DNA from: Defluviitaleaceae bacterium
GTDB lineage: Bacteria > Bacillota > Clostridia > Lachnospirales > WRAX01
Assembly (NCBI GenBank): GCA_009784575.1
Contig: WRBK01000001.1
Coordinates: forward strand, 62,001 to 126,000
Direction: 5' to 3'
DNA length: 64,000 bases
Of the stretch, positions 8,808 to 16,713 are shown piece by piece. The notes under the pieces are model-generated. The model saw only the letters and a list, made by a program, of their open reading frames with translations. It did no database searches and was not told the origin of the DNA. A program made the translations under genes and the position numbers. Each line of letters begins with the position of its first letter. Positions within the stretch are counted from its first letter, which is position 1.

Positions 8808-9465
8808 AAAAAGCATGGTTTTTGGTATAGGCATAGGAATACTTGTTATGGTTGCTGTTAGTTTTGTGACGTATATCGTTCAGCGTGCGGCGCATCTTAA
8901 TGAAAATGCTAATCTTGTGGCAATGGTACATGAGCAAGAAAATAATATCTCTTTTTTGGAGGCTTTGGCGGCTGAAAACCAAGGCACAATAGTAGATGCA
9001 TATTATGTTATTGACCGTGCGCGTGATATTGGCATGGTCTTTCCTGCTGAAATAGAGCCTCAAGTTATTGTCTATACTCCTGAGTCTGTGGAAGATGAGG
9101 ATGTGGAGGAGGTTTATAATTCCTACGACGACATTGATGAACCCGATGAACCCGACCTCCAAGAGCCAGATGATGATGACCAAGCTGAACAACAAGAAAT
9201 AGTAGACACAAATCAACCTGACACCCATGTTGCTGTAGCTCAACCAGATGAAAATATGCATCCACCATTTATCATTAGTTCTGGTGTTACAGCATCTGAG
9301 GTTTCTAGCTTTTTTGAGCAGGGCAGCATTGTGGAAAGCGGAGATGATTTTTTACAATTTTTGATTAACAATGGCTATGCCACATCTATTTTGGCAGGTA
9401 GCCATGCAGTGCCTAGAGGTGCTAGTTTTGAAGAGATAGTAAATATTATTGTGTATGGCAATTAA
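8800..9465 (+). CDS. Membrane-anchored protein with MltG-type terminal domain
   Basis: 221 residues. Signal anchor (MVFGIGIGILVMVAVSFVTY), short coiled segment, a long acidic Glu/Asp/Pro linker (residues about 90-145), and a compact C-terminal domain (ASEVSSFFEQGSIVESGDDF...PRGASFEEIVNIIVYG) that resembles the small LysM-like domain of MltG/YceG proteins. The lytic domain itself is absent, so it is a wall-binding or sensing relative rather than a transglycosylase. The ribosome site AGGGGGGC lies in the end of the previous gene. A complete mltG is present at 33471. Confidence 0.65.
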   Translation: MHRKSMVFGIGIGILVMVAVSFVTYIVQRAAHLNENANLVAMVHEQENNISFLEALAAENQGTIVDAYYVIDRARDIGMVFPAEIEPQVIVYTPESVEDEDVEEVYNSYDDIDEPDEPDLQEPDDDDQAEQQEIVDTNQPDTHVAVAQPDENMHPPFIISSGVTASEVSSFFEQGSIVESGDDFLQFLINNGYATSILAGSHAVPRGASFEEIVNIIVYGN

Positions 9466-9496
9466 ATTTCACATATGAAGATTGGGAGTGAACCGA

Positions 9497-10360
9497 ATGT
9501 TAGTAAATGCGGCGGAAATGTTGAAAAAGGCACGCGCTGGAAAGTATGCAATAGGTCAGTTTAACATCAATAATCTTGAATGGACAAAGGCTATTTTGCT
9601 AGCGGCTGAGGAACTGAAAAGCCCTGTGATTTTAGGTGTTTCTGAAGGTGCTGGCAAATATATGGGCGGTTTTAAAACCGTTACTGCCATGGTAAAAGCC
9701 ATGGACGAAGAACTGAAAATCACCGTGCCTGTGGCTTTGCACCTAGACCATGGTAGCTATGATGGTTGTGTGGCATGTATAGAAGCTGGATTTACAAGTG
9801 TTATGTATGATGGTAGCCATAGCCCTATCGAAGAGAACTTGGCGAAAACACGTGAAATTATTGCACTTGCGCATAAGCATGGTGTCTCTGTAGAGGCGGA
9901 GGTTGGCTCTATTGGTGGTGAAGAAGACGGCGTTGTGGGTACGGGCGAAATAGCTGATGCTGGTGAGTGCAAATTAATTGCCGAAACAGGCATAGACTTT
10001 TTGGCAGCTGGTATTGGCAATATCCATGGCGTATACCCAGAAAACTGGAAAGGCTTGGATTTTGATGCGCTAGAGGCTATTAGTAAATCCACGGGTGGTA
10101 TTCCGCTTGTTTTACATGGTGGCACAGGCATACCAGAAGATATGATTAAAAAGTCTATCTCGCTCGGTGTTTCCAAAATCAATGTAAATACAGAATGTCA
10201 ACTTGTTTTTGCAGCGGCTACGCGTAAATATATTGAAGAAGGTAAGGATAAGCAAGGCAAAGGCTTTGACCCGCGCAAACTGCTTGCACCTGGTTTTGAA
10301 GCTATCAAAGAAACCGTGCGTGAAAAAACAAGGCTGTTTGGCGGAAATGATAAGGCATAA
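9497..10360 (+). CDS. fba: Class II fructose-1,6-bisphosphate aldolase
   Basis: Zn-dependent aldolase that cleaves fructose 1,6-bisphosphate to glyceraldehyde-3-phosphate and dihydroxyacetone phosphate in glycolysis. Metal and substrate motifs are visible: LHLDHGSYDGC (first zinc His), VEAEVGSIGGEEDG, GNIHGVYP and LVLHGGTGIPEDMI, then KINVNTECQ. The ATG at 9497 follows GGGAGTGA; the track TTG at 9482 lies upstream of that site. 287 residues is the usual length. It sits just after the motility cluster but has no functional link to it. Confidence 0.95.
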   Translation: MLVNAAEMLKKARAGKYAIGQFNINNLEWTKAILLAAEELKSPVILGVSEGAGKYMGGFKTVTAMVKAMDEELKITVPVALHLDHGSYDGCVACIEAGFTSVMYDGSHSPIEENLAKTREIIALAHKHGVSVEAEVGSIGGEEDGVVGTGEIADAGECKLIAETGIDFLAAGIGNIHGVYPENWKGLDFDALEAISKSTGGIPLVLHGGTGIPEDMIKKSISLGVSKINVNTECQLVFAAATRKYIEEGKDKQGKGFDPRKLLAPGFEAIKETVREKTRLFGGNDKA

Positions 10361-10364
10361 AATT

Positions 10365-11111
10365 ATGGTACAAATTTTAAAGAAAAATGAAAATGTGATA
10401 AAATATCTGGAAAAGACCAAAAACGCTAATCTTAATATATTGGCGTTTTTGGTCTTTGATAGTGATGCTGATGTTTACATATGCAATGATGATATTACGA
10501 ATGGCGTGATTGTGGGGTCACAAAGCCGCAATTTTTTCTATGTAGATACTCATAATAAAGACTTTTTTGATGAGTTTTTGAAAATGATACCGAGTGGGCA
10601 TAAATTGTTTTCTGGTGTGGCGCAGGATGTAGCGGACTCCATTTTGGTGGACAAAGAAACTGTGTGGCAAACGCCTTGCAAGGTCTTTGTTCATAATGGC
10701 TTGATGCAATTATCGCCTAATTCAGACTTTGCTATAGAGAAGCTAACGGAAGCGGATGCTAAAGAGGTAGATGAATATTACACATACCGCTCAGAAGGTT
10801 CAGTTGAGCGACTGCGTAAAGACATACGGTTAATGGATAGTGCCTGCATACGCGTTGACAGCACATTAGCCGCTTGGTGTCTTGTACATGCCGAGGATTG
10901 CTCAATGGGACCGCTATACACCAAGGAGGAGTTTCGTGGCAGAGGACTTGGGCTTGCCACAGCTTGTGATGTGGCTAAGAAAATGATTGCAAAGGGCATG
11001 AAACCTCACGCGCAAATCGCAAGTGACAACATAGCCTCGCTAGCTCTTATTAATAAGCTTGAGGGTATGGAATATTCCCATGATTGTGTTTGGTTTGGGC
11101 TGGAAAATTAA
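10365..11111 (+). CDS. GNAT family N-acetyltransferase
   Basis: The C-terminal half is a GNAT fold: acetyl-CoA loop FRGRGLGLATACDVAKKM, followed by HAQIASDNIASLALINKLEG, the usual substrate-side strand and helix. The N-terminal ~110 residues form a separate domain with no motif I know. The track ORF starts inside fba; ATG at 10365 (after ATAAGGC) gives 248 residues, ATG at 10347 is the alternative. Substrate unknown. A 19-bp near-perfect hairpin lies within codons ~17-31 (see separate entry). A clear terminator follows the gene. Confidence 0.8.
   Translation: MVQILKKNENVIKYLEKTKNANLNILAFLVFDSDADVYICNDDITNGVIVGSQSRNFFYVDTHNKDFFDEFLKMIPSGHKLFSGVAQDVADSILVDKETVWQTPCKVFVHNGLMQLSPNSDFAIEKLTEADAKEVDEYYTYRSEGSVERLRKDIRLMDSACIRVDSTLAAWCLVHAEDCSMGPLYTKEEFRGRGLGLATACDVAKKMIAKGMKPHAQIASDNIASLALINKLEGMEYSHDCVWFGLEN
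10412..10457 (+). repeat. Long hairpin inside the start of the GNAT gene
   Basis: Inverted repeat AAAGACCAAAAACGCTAAT / ATTGGCGTTTTTGGTCTTT, 19 bp with one G-U pair and an 8-base loop. It begins 51 bases after the fba stop, so it could act as the fba terminator or attenuator although it is inside the downstream coding frame. The frame is maintained through it. Confidence 0.75.
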
Positions 11112-11137
11112 GTAAATGAGGCATATTCATTAATTCT

Positions 11138-11159
11138 GGTCGCCAATGCGACCTTTTTT
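11138..11159 (+). terminator. Rho-independent terminator after the GNAT gene
   Basis: GGTCGC-CAAT-GCGACC followed by TTTTTT. Perfect 6-bp stem with four-base loop and U-tract, immediately before the stop of the convergent SpoIID-like gene. Confidence 0.9.
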
Positions 11160-13620
11160 ATTGCAAGGATTCCAATTGTGCATTAGGATAAAAATGCGCC
11201 AAAATCCACTCATATGTATATCCGCGCGAAACCATGCCCGCTACACCATTTTGGCTCATACCTACCCCATGTCCAAAACCACCACCGTAAAATGTTATGC
11301 CATCTGAAATCTCCTCAAAAACCATAAAAGTAGATGGCAACATAAAATGGTTTGTGATAGGTGATGCATTATGCCGATTTAGAATCACACCACCTTCAGC
11401 AGAGGGTTCAAGCAAGCGGCGGATTGCATATTCTGTACGCACTACAACCGACCCCTGCGACCCTGTTATCAGCAACTCTCGTACATTGCCACCGCCGCCG
11501 CGCGAAACCACTGCCATCGACTGGAAATCACCAATATTGGTTACAAATTGCGGAGGGAATGTGGCTGTGCTATTTGGCATTGGAAAAAGATGTGGGCTAG
11601 CTGCGGCGAGGGCAGGCAGGTTGCGCCCGATTATCTCTGTGAGCTGCTCATTAGTCAATTGCAAATTCCAACGAAACCACGGAGAGTTGTCATCATAGCT
11701 TGAAATAGTTGTGTTCATAAAAAATGCATGAGCATTGGATTCTACAGAAAGGTCACCAGTAGCAACGCTAAGACCCTGCGGTTGCGCTGATAGATATGGC
11801 GGGGTAGGGCGGTCAAATTCCCATGTGCTGCCATTAATCCATACATCTCCGCTATTTGCAGTATGCCCTGATGATGTGGAGAAGAAATTTGCCGTTACAA
11901 CCTCGCCACCATAAGTCAGGACAAGTCCTGCTGTCTCGCGCACGGCGGCTTGCGATATGGCGGTCTCTGGGAAATTAGCATAAACCTGCGATTGTATGCT
12001 ATCATCCACATTTGCGCCATACATATAGAAACGATTAGCAAATATAGCGGCAACAGCATAGCTGCGCGCCGTAACTGCTTGAACCTTGGCGGCTTCTAGC
12101 CCAAAAGATGCGGGCATTTCACTTGGGATGACGGCATACAGGTATTCTTCCAAGTCAAGCTGGTTGACAACCACAAATCCATCTGCACGGCGGCTTATCT
12201 CTATAATACCGCGATAGCGGGGATTCTCGCCGTCGCCCCAGTTGCGGCTGATTGTGGTAATCTCTGTCATGCCATTTTCGCTATTAGGCACAATTGTAAT
12301 TCTGCCTGTGGCATTATCTATTAGATTAATATTTTCGGTAGCTGACAGATGAAACTCTTGATTCGGTGGGATTTCTATTATCTCATTTGCGGTATGTATG
12401 GTCAGACCTGTCTCGCTGCGCAAACCCACGGACTGATGTATGCGGCTGGCAAAGCCTGTTGTGGAAAGAACTACACGAATATGCGAGGGAGCGGCACGGC
12501 GCAAAATTATAGCAGCCGATACCTGACCGTCACGCATCACAAAATCAGCTACATCATAGCCTATTGTGATTTGGTTAAGATGACCCATAGTAACATTTCT
12601 TGTGGTCGGGATATTATATATGCCAAAAGCGCCATGAAGTGGAAGACGACCTAACCCCTCTATTTCAACATATTGAGATGATATTTGACTGACTACGCCC
12701 GATACAGTATGTTCAAAAACAATGACCGATTCGGCAGTGTTCCCATTGATTTGTACATCGGCTATATTCCCTTGCGATAAAGCGGTGGTATCATAGGCAT
12801 ATGTGCGCTGTGCACCTCCTGCAAAAATGGTTATGCTATCTATATTACGCTCAACTATATAAGCATTACGAATGGTTGGTGCATCGCTTATCAACCCTGC
12901 TATAGCCAAAATCTCCCCATCTTTATGCAAAATAGATACTTCGCGGTCAAGATAGTCCTCAAAATCAAGCCCTGTGGCTGTAAAATGACCAATATTTGTA
13001 ACAACATGCCCTTGGGGTAATTGGGAATTAAATTGCGGTGTGATTAGGATAATGACATTTTCTTGAATGATACCAAAATAATCAGCCGTGGTGGCATATC
13101 CGCTGAGGTTTCCAAGCAACTGCATATATAGGTTAATCCAAAGAGCATAGGAAATGGCAAGTTGGCGGTTTTCTGGCGTTAGCTGTATGCGTATAGGATT
13201 GTTTGGGTCTAGTCTGTCCAAAATGAACTGTGCTTGCTCTAATGTAAGCGGACTTTCAGGGTAAAAATTGTAGCCTATGCCACTAAGATGCCCCATGCTA
13301 ACGGCGGCATTAATATATCTATCATGCCACATGCTGACCGATGTGTCCGAAAAATTAATATGGCGCGGGGAATGAGTTATCTCTGCTGCATCAGAAAAGG
13401 TGAGTGCAATCATCTTTGCCACCATTGCACGGGAAATAGGCACATCGTCGCGTACAATGTCAACCTGCTGTTGGACTGATAACTCTTGTCGTGGTGGCGC
13501 ATCGACCACAAATGGCGCGCCTTCATCTGCATGTTCTGGCTCATCATCGTTTGCTCCACAAGACACAAATATTGCTAGAAAAGTAATTAGAAATATCATA
13601 AGGAAAAATCTTTTGTTCAT
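11158..13620 (-). CDS. SpoIID/LytB-domain lipoprotein with N-terminal SLH-like domain
   Basis: 820-residue exported lipoprotein. Signal peptide ends in a lipobox (AIFVSC, Cys at about residue 21). Residues about 55-130 read like one S-layer-homology unit (ISRAMVAKMIALTFSD, FSDTSVSMWHDRYINAA, YPESPLTLEQAQFIL). The C-terminal third is a SpoIID domain, the family of peptidoglycan lytic transglycosylases: LEEYLYAVIPSEMPASFG (catalytic Glu near 498), AVTARSYAVA, and GGGFGHGVGMSQNGVAGM near 782. It is much longer than sporulation SpoIID (~340 residues), so a vegetative wall role is as likely as a sporulation one. The start at 13620 follows GGAGGGAGATACGA; the track start is 22 codons upstream and lacks a site. 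Confidence 0.85.
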   Translation of the reverse strand: MNKRFFLMIFLITFLAIFVSCGANDDEPEHADEGAPFVVDAPPRQELSVQQQVDIVRDDVPISRAMVAKMIALTFSDAAEITHSPRHINFSDTSVSMWHDRYINAAVSMGHLSGIGYNFYPESPLTLEQAQFILDRLDPNNPIRIQLTPENRQLAISYALWINLYMQLLGNLSGYATTADYFGIIQENVIILITPQFNSQLPQGHVVTNIGHFTATGLDFEDYLDREVSILHKDGEILAIAGLISDAPTIRNAYIVERNIDSITIFAGGAQRTYAYDTTALSQGNIADVQINGNTAESVIVFEHTVSGVVSQISSQYVEIEGLGRLPLHGAFGIYNIPTTRNVTMGHLNQITIGYDVADFVMRDGQVSAAIILRRAAPSHIRVVLSTTGFASRIHQSVGLRSETGLTIHTANEIIEIPPNQEFHLSATENINLIDNATGRITIVPNSENGMTEITTISRNWGDGENPRYRGIIEISRRADGFVVVNQLDLEEYLYAVIPSEMPASFGLEAAKVQAVTARSYAVAAIFANRFYMYGANVDDSIQSQVYANFPETAISQAAVRETAGLVLTYGGEVVTANFFSTSSGHTANSGDVWINGSTWEFDRPTPPYLSAQPQGLSVATGDLSVESNAHAFFMNTTISSYDDNSPWFRWNLQLTNEQLTEIIGRNLPALAAASPHLFPMPNSTATFPPQFVTNIGDFQSMAVVSRGGGGNVRELLITGSQGSVVVRTEYAIRRLLEPSAEGGVILNRHNASPITNHFMLPSTFMVFEEISDGITFYGGGFGHGVGMSQNGVAGMVSRGYTYEWILAHFYPNAQLESLQ

Positions 13621-13657
13621 TCGTATCTCCCTCCAAAATAAAGTAAAAGTACAAGCT

Positions 13658-13686
13658 TTTATATAATTATGAGCATGTGAGTACAA
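13658..13686 (-). promoter_or_regulatory. Promoter for the SpoIID-like gene
   Basis: On the minus strand TTGTAC - 17 bases - TATAAA, 38 bases upstream of the start codon. Pattern match to a sigma-A promoter. Confidence 0.6.
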
Positions 13687-13761
13687 ATATTCCGTCAGAC
13701 TTTTTATGAATATTTCGTATATTGTATTGAACTTGATTTTAAGAATAAGGGAGATAAGATT

Positions 13762-15684
13762 ATGTTATTACGCAAATTTCGCATAGCGGCGGCCATGCTG
13801 GTGCTTGCATGTATGCTCATACCAAGCTTGGCTGTATACGCATCACAAACCCCATCGGGCATTTCCTTTGATGATTTGGAAAGTCGAATTGATGCTATCA
13901 TGGCAGAGCATGTGGGCATAACCACGCCTGGCGCGGCTGTTGTGATAATGCACGAGGGTGAGATTATTCTTTCACGTGGTTATGGCTATGCTGATATTGA
14001 ACGCGGCATACCTGTAGACCCTGCTGCTACTATCTTTGAACATGGCTCTATAGGCAAGGTCTTTGTGTATGTTGCAACTATGCAGCTTGTGGAGCGTGGC
14101 TTGTTGGATTTGGATGCGGATATCGGTACGTATTTGCCAGAAGAAATTATGTCGCAACTTGATTTTACATACACTGTCACCATGCGTGACCTGCTAAATC
14201 ATGCGGCGGGATTTGAAGAAGTTCTTCTTGGTCTCTTTGTTGATGCGCAAAATATGGAACAACGCCGCGGAACTTTGGAAGATGTTCTGCTAAACTTAAT
14301 ACCAGCCCAAATTTTCGAACCAGGCACGGTTAGTGCATATTCTAATTGGGGCTCTGCGCTTGCGGCTTTGGTAGTAGAAAGCATATCTGGGCAACCTTTT
14401 TATGAATTTGAAATGCAAAATATCCTTATGCCGCTTGGCATGACGAGCACACTCAATCAGCCAAATTGGGTTGGCAATCATGCGTTTTTACAAAACAAGG
14501 CTGTGGGCTATCATGCAGATGGTGCTGGCGGCTTTCGTGAGGGTATATGGGCGTATATACCCCTGTATCCAGCTGGTGCTATAAATGGCACAGCAGAGGA
14601 TTTGGCGCGTTTTGTCACAGCTTTTGTTTCGCCTTATGGCGAAGCTGGTACGCTTTTTGATAGTGCAAACACTCTGGCTATTATGCTTTCACCAAGCTCT
14701 CTAGACCCTATTAATAGACCTAAGACATATCATGGATTGCTACGATATTCTGGTGCATATACGGGGCTTGGACATGGCGGCAATACAGACACTTTTAGTG
14801 CGAATATGGTGTTTGTGCCAGAAACAAGATTTAGCTTTGTGGTACTTACCAATGCTGGCGGCGAAACAGATGTGGTCTATGGAATAACGAGCTTGCTTAT
14901 GGGTGCGCGGGATATGCCGCAACCCACCGCAAATTTGCCACATGCATCGGCGGTAGAGGGAAGCTTCGCAATGTCGCGCCGTACAGAGAGCAATGTGACT
15001 GGTCTTTTTAACTTCTCTATACTTAACGTAACCGCGCAAGATGAAAACAGTATAAGCATAACTTTTGGGCCTTTTGGCGCATTGTATTTTCAACAAGTAG
15101 AGCCATATGTATTTCGCAGTACTTCAACTGATGAAGCGGACTTTTTAAGCATAATGGTTAATGAAATTCGTTTTAGGATGGAAGAGGGTCAGCCTGTGCA
15201 GGTGCATGTGGGAAATGGTCTTGATTTTACACTTTTGCCCGAGGGTCGTGGTCTTGTTGCTTTTGTTGGCGGCATTGCAGGCATGGGTATCGGCGCGTTA
15301 TTTTTCTTGATTATGCCCATTATCCTGCTAATATCATTTTTTGCAGGCAAGAAAAAGGGCATTGTTGTGGAACATACACATTTTGGACTAGCTAGCAACA
15401 CATTTTTGCTATCGGGAACATTGATTGTTGTTAATAATCTGCTTTTTGGTCTGCATATGCTCATAGATTTTTGGAGAGCAGCAACCGTTGCAGCACTTGT
15501 ACCGCATATCTGGGCAAATATTATAATTGCGGGCTTGGCAGTTGTGCTGTTTGTGGCATCTCTATTGACATTGCGCGGTACAAAAATAAGAACAAGGCGC
15601 AAGGTGATGTTCATAACTACATCCTGTATTATGGGATTTATGCTGTTGGCTCTATGGCATTGGAATTTCTTTGCCTTAATATAG
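13762..15684 (+). CDS. Serine beta-lactamase-like hydrolase with C-terminal membrane domain
   Basis: 640 residues. Signal peptide (residues 1-27, ending VYASQ), then a class C beta-lactamase/PBP-like domain with Ser-Lys in GSIGKVF (near 96), Tyr-Ser-Asn in AYSNWGSA (near 193) and HGGN near 338. After a beta-rich spacer come about five transmembrane helices in the last 160 residues. Such proteins are D-Ala or D-amino-acid peptide hydrolases or esterases; true beta-lactamase activity is not implied. ATG follows AAGGGAGATAAG. It is divergent from the SpoIID-like gene, suggesting both act on the cell wall. Confidence 0.82.
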   Translation: MLLRKFRIAAAMLVLACMLIPSLAVYASQTPSGISFDDLESRIDAIMAEHVGITTPGAAVVIMHEGEIILSRGYGYADIERGIPVDPAATIFEHGSIGKVFVYVATMQLVERGLLDLDADIGTYLPEEIMSQLDFTYTVTMRDLLNHAAGFEEVLLGLFVDAQNMEQRRGTLEDVLLNLIPAQIFEPGTVSAYSNWGSALAALVVESISGQPFYEFEMQNILMPLGMTSTLNQPNWVGNHAFLQNKAVGYHADGAGGFREGIWAYIPLYPAGAINGTAEDLARFVTAFVSPYGEAGTLFDSANTLAIMLSPSSLDPINRPKTYHGLLRYSGAYTGLGHGGNTDTFSANMVFVPETRFSFVVLTNAGGETDVVYGITSLLMGARDMPQPTANLPHASAVEGSFAMSRRTESNVTGLFNFSILNVTAQDENSISITFGPFGALYFQQVEPYVFRSTSTDEADFLSIMVNEIRFRMEEGQPVQVHVGNGLDFTLLPEGRGLVAFVGGIAGMGIGALFFLIMPIILLISFFAGKKKGIVVEHTHFGLASNTFLLSGTLIVVNNLLFGLHMLIDFWRAATVAALVPHIWANIIIAGLAVVLFVASLLTLRGTKIRTRRKVMFITTSCIMGFMLLALWHWNFFALI

Positions 15685-15731
15685 TCTGCCACCATCTACA
15701 TAGCATATCTCTCATAAGTATAATACCTCGT

Positions 15732-15834
15732 AGGGGTGGCACTCCGCCGACCCAACAAAATATGGTAACTATCCCAAAATTCCCCTCCGTGAAGGGGATG
15801 TCTTTTGCTCGTTTTAGAGCAAAAGACGGGGTGG
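15732..15834. repeat. Compound palindromic intergenic element
   Basis: The 294-base gap between the hydrolase and the ABC operon holds several nested inverted repeats: GGGGTGGC..GCCGACCC (15732-15753), CCCCT..AGGGG (15782-15797) and a perfect 11-bp stem GTCTTTTGCTC/GAGCAAAAGAC (15800-15827) followed by a second GGGGTGG. It has no coding frame. It looks like a mobile or repeated structured element rather than a simple terminator; copies elsewhere were not found in this window. Confidence 0.6.
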
Positions 15835-15896
15835 TTGTACACTATAAACGGCATTGTGAGGACCATGAGTAATTGCGTAATCCAAAAACATGTGTA

Positions 15897-15925
15897 TTGT
15901 AATTTGAAATCTGGTGATGTATAAT
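15897..15925 (+). promoter_or_regulatory. Promoter of the ABC exporter operon
   Basis: TTGTAA - 17 bases - TATAAT, ending 53 bases before the TTG start of the ATPase gene. Good sigma-A match. Confidence 0.65.
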
Positions 15926-15978
15926 GAAATATGCGGAACTTTTTGCAATAGATTTCGTATAACTTACGGGGTGATTTT

Positions 15979-16713
15979 TTGGCTAATGAAATTGTAGTGG
16001 AACTGAAAGATGTAAAAAAGATATATCCTATGGGTGATGAGCGCATTGTGGCATTGGATGGCATATCGCTCAAATTTGTGCGCGGCAAAATATATTGCCT
16101 TCTTGGGGTATCTGGTAGCGGTAAATCTACATTACTAAACCTTATAGCGGGGCTAGAAAAGCCTACACACGGTGAGATAATTTTTAAAGGCAAGCATCAT
16201 ATACAAAAAATGAGCGAAAAAAAGCTGGCTATATTTAGGCAACGCTATGTGGGTTTTGTTTTTCAATCATATAACCTAATGCCAACGCTAACTGCGCTAG
16301 AAAATACCACATTGCCATTGATTTTTAGGCGTGTTCCGAAGAAGGTACGCAGCAAAAAGGCGATGCAGATGTTAAAGGCTGTAGGGCTTGCCAATCGCTG
16401 GCGGCATAAGCCTAGCGAAATGAGCGGCGGTCAGCAACAGCGTGTGTCCATAGCCCGCGCATTTGTAAACCAGCCTGAAATTGTTTTTTGCGACGAACCC
16501 ACGGGCAATCTGGATACAAAAACGACGGTCGAGATGATGAACCTAATATGCGGCATAGCTAACCAGCATAATCAGACATTAATCCTTGTTACGCACAATC
16601 TGGAGCTTGCCAGATATTGCGATGAGGTGATACATATACGCGATGGCAAAATCGAGAAGATAGAGGATGTTAGCGCAGATAAGGTCGAAATACAATTCGG
16701 GGGGATATTATGA
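15979..16713 (+). CDS. ABC transporter ATP-binding protein (MacB/LolD-like)
   Basis: Complete ABC ATPase of 244 residues: Walker A GVSGSGKST near 44, Q-loop FVFQSYNLMPTLTALEN, signature MSGGQQQRVSIARAF near 148, Walker B IVFCDEPTGNLD near 170 and H-loop LVTHN. The sequence is of the MacB/LolD/FtsE type that pairs with an FtsX-fold permease. TTG start follows ACGGGGTGA. Its stop overlaps the next gene (ATGA), and the permease is the third gene, so the three form one exporter or mechanotransmission complex. Confidence 0.92.
   Translation: MANEIVVELKDVKKIYPMGDERIVALDGISLKFVRGKIYCLLGVSGSGKSTLLNLIAGLEKPTHGEIIFKGKHHIQKMSEKKLAIFRQRYVGFVFQSYNLMPTLTALENTTLPLIFRRVPKKVRSKKAMQMLKAVGLANRWRHKPSEMSGGQQQRVSIARAFVNQPEIVFCDEPTGNLDTKTTVEMMNLICGIANQHNQTLILVTHNLELARYCDEVIHIRDGKIEKIEDVSADKVEIQFGGIL

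Noticed and set aside
15696-16193. 165-residue minus-strand ORF
   Set aside because: Crosses the palindromic region and the ATPase gene start; no ribosome site or family.
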